This document shows positions 5,597 through 6,147 of a stretch of 6,147 nt of DNA, piece by piece. How positions within the stretch are numbered: position 1 is the stretch's first letter; each line of letters starts with the position of its first letter. The position numbers and the translations under genes were made by a program. Origin of the DNA: Acidobacteriota bacterium (GTDB lineage Bacteria > Acidobacteriota > Terriglobia > Terriglobales > Acidobacteriaceae); assembly GCA_003225515.1 (NCBI GenBank), contig QIAK01000196.1, forward strand, positions 1 to 6,147, read 5' to 3'. The notes under the pieces were generated by a model. That model was not told the DNA's origin and ran no database searches. It was given only the letters and a program-made list of their open reading frames with translations.

Positions 5597-6147
5597 TCAC
5601 CCTTGCGTCAGCGGTATGCTCTGCGGCGGACCGCTGTTCACCACATCCTGGATTTCGACCGACGTTGCCGAAATACGAATCACCTTATAGCGCCGGTCCA
5701 CGATCTCGCCTTCACCGGCTACGAAGACATCCTCGCCTGATTTCAAGAAAACTTTCTTGGGCTCGCCGGGTCGGCTGGCGAAGCCATAAAATTTCAGCGG
5801 AATCGGAGTCTGCGAAATTGCAGGCGGTACGTAGATGCCTCGTGGCGTGCTGCCATCGGCCGTTCCGTTCTTTTGCGGAATAGGGATATGCACGTCTTCC
5901 GCCTGCGATACAAAAATGTTTCTGCCCGTCCCCTGGTAAACCGTCTTTTCGCTTGAGGCCAACAAGTCCAGTCGCAGCGTCGGGTCGAGGTTTTCCACCC
6001 GCGGCTTTTTCGCGGACTTGGAACCAATCCGGGGCGGAACATGAGTTGGCGGAGCCGCTGGCTGCGCGCTTGAGGCTTGGGTCGACGAGTCCGTAAACAT
6101 GGGAACGATTTCAAATGCGAGCGCCAGTACCGCCACCACCCCGAGCG
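5597..6147 (-). CDS. PilP/GspC-like periplasmic pilus or secretion protein, 5'-truncated
   Basis: Membrane-anchored protein with a short hydrophobic segment at the visible N-terminus (LGVVAVLALAFEIVPMF) and a Pro/Ala/Ser-rich linker. After the linker come LDPTLRLDLL, the GTGRNIF block and a small C-terminal beta domain (about 111-178 counted from the codon at 6139). That domain contains PIPLKFYGFASRP, KKVFLKSGEDVFVAGEGE and YKVIRISATSVEIQDV. Such a 'GDxVxxGxxVxxxYxVxxIxxxxVxI' arrangement is typical of the PilP and GspC homology regions that contact the secretin in the periplasm. The frame is open to the right edge, so the start and any cytoplasmic part are missing; the GTG at 6139 is unlikely to be the start. 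It reads toward the pseudopilin gene and is probably in the same operon. Confident on a pilus/secretion role, less so on PilP versus GspC. Confidence 0.62.
   Translation of the reverse strand, partial: LGVVAVLALAFEIVPMFTDSSTQASSAQPAAPPTHVPPRIGSKSAKKPRVENLDPTLRLDLLASSEKTVYQGTGRNIFVSQAEDVHIPIPQKNGTADGSTPRGIYVPPAISQTPIPLKFYGFASRPGEPKKVFLKSGEDVFVAGEGEIVDRRYKVIRISATSVEIQDVVNSGPPQSIPLTQG

Overview
The window looks like a chromosomal segment from an Acidobacteriota-type bacterium of moderately high GC. That placement is an inference from the gene mix: a GspG-like pseudopilin with a long Pro/Gly/Ser/Asn/Thr/Gln-rich insert, a PilP/GspC-like partner, a single-copy ErpA-type Fe-S carrier and a very short zinc-ribbon protein. 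No rRNA, CRISPR array, phage gene or transposase is visible.

Left part, 1-1141, reads rightward. It holds the C-terminal two thirds of an L-2-hydroxyglutarate oxidase/dehydrogenase (LhgO), cut by the window edge, then a 53-residue protein with four zinc-ligand-type cysteines and a near-ideal ribosome binding site.

Second part, 1161-3325, reads leftward. In transcription order it holds a tRNA-Leu(UAG) with encoded CCA, a 524-residue benzoate-CoA ligase family enzyme only 47 bases downstream, and a small deaminase that matches the fungal cytosine deaminase (FCY1) family through its substrate-contacting residues. The ligase stop codon and the deaminase start region nearly touch, so these two are probably one transcript, although no shared pathway is evident.

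Middle, 3326-4503. A small two-helix membrane protein reads leftward. Across an intergenic region of about 300 bases, an ErpA-type iron-sulfur carrier reads rightward from an extended -10 promoter and ends in a strong 13-bp hairpin terminator.

Right part, 4528-6147, reads leftward and belongs to a type IV pilus / type II secretion locus. A PilP/GspC-like periplasmic protein (cut by the right edge) is followed by a pseudopilin. The roughly 100 bases between them are not ordinary spacer. They form a degenerate tandem array of 8-bp units built on AATT, kept in register across the gap and interrupted by a 16-bp block with AACC/GGTT ends. This array is the most unusual structure in the window.
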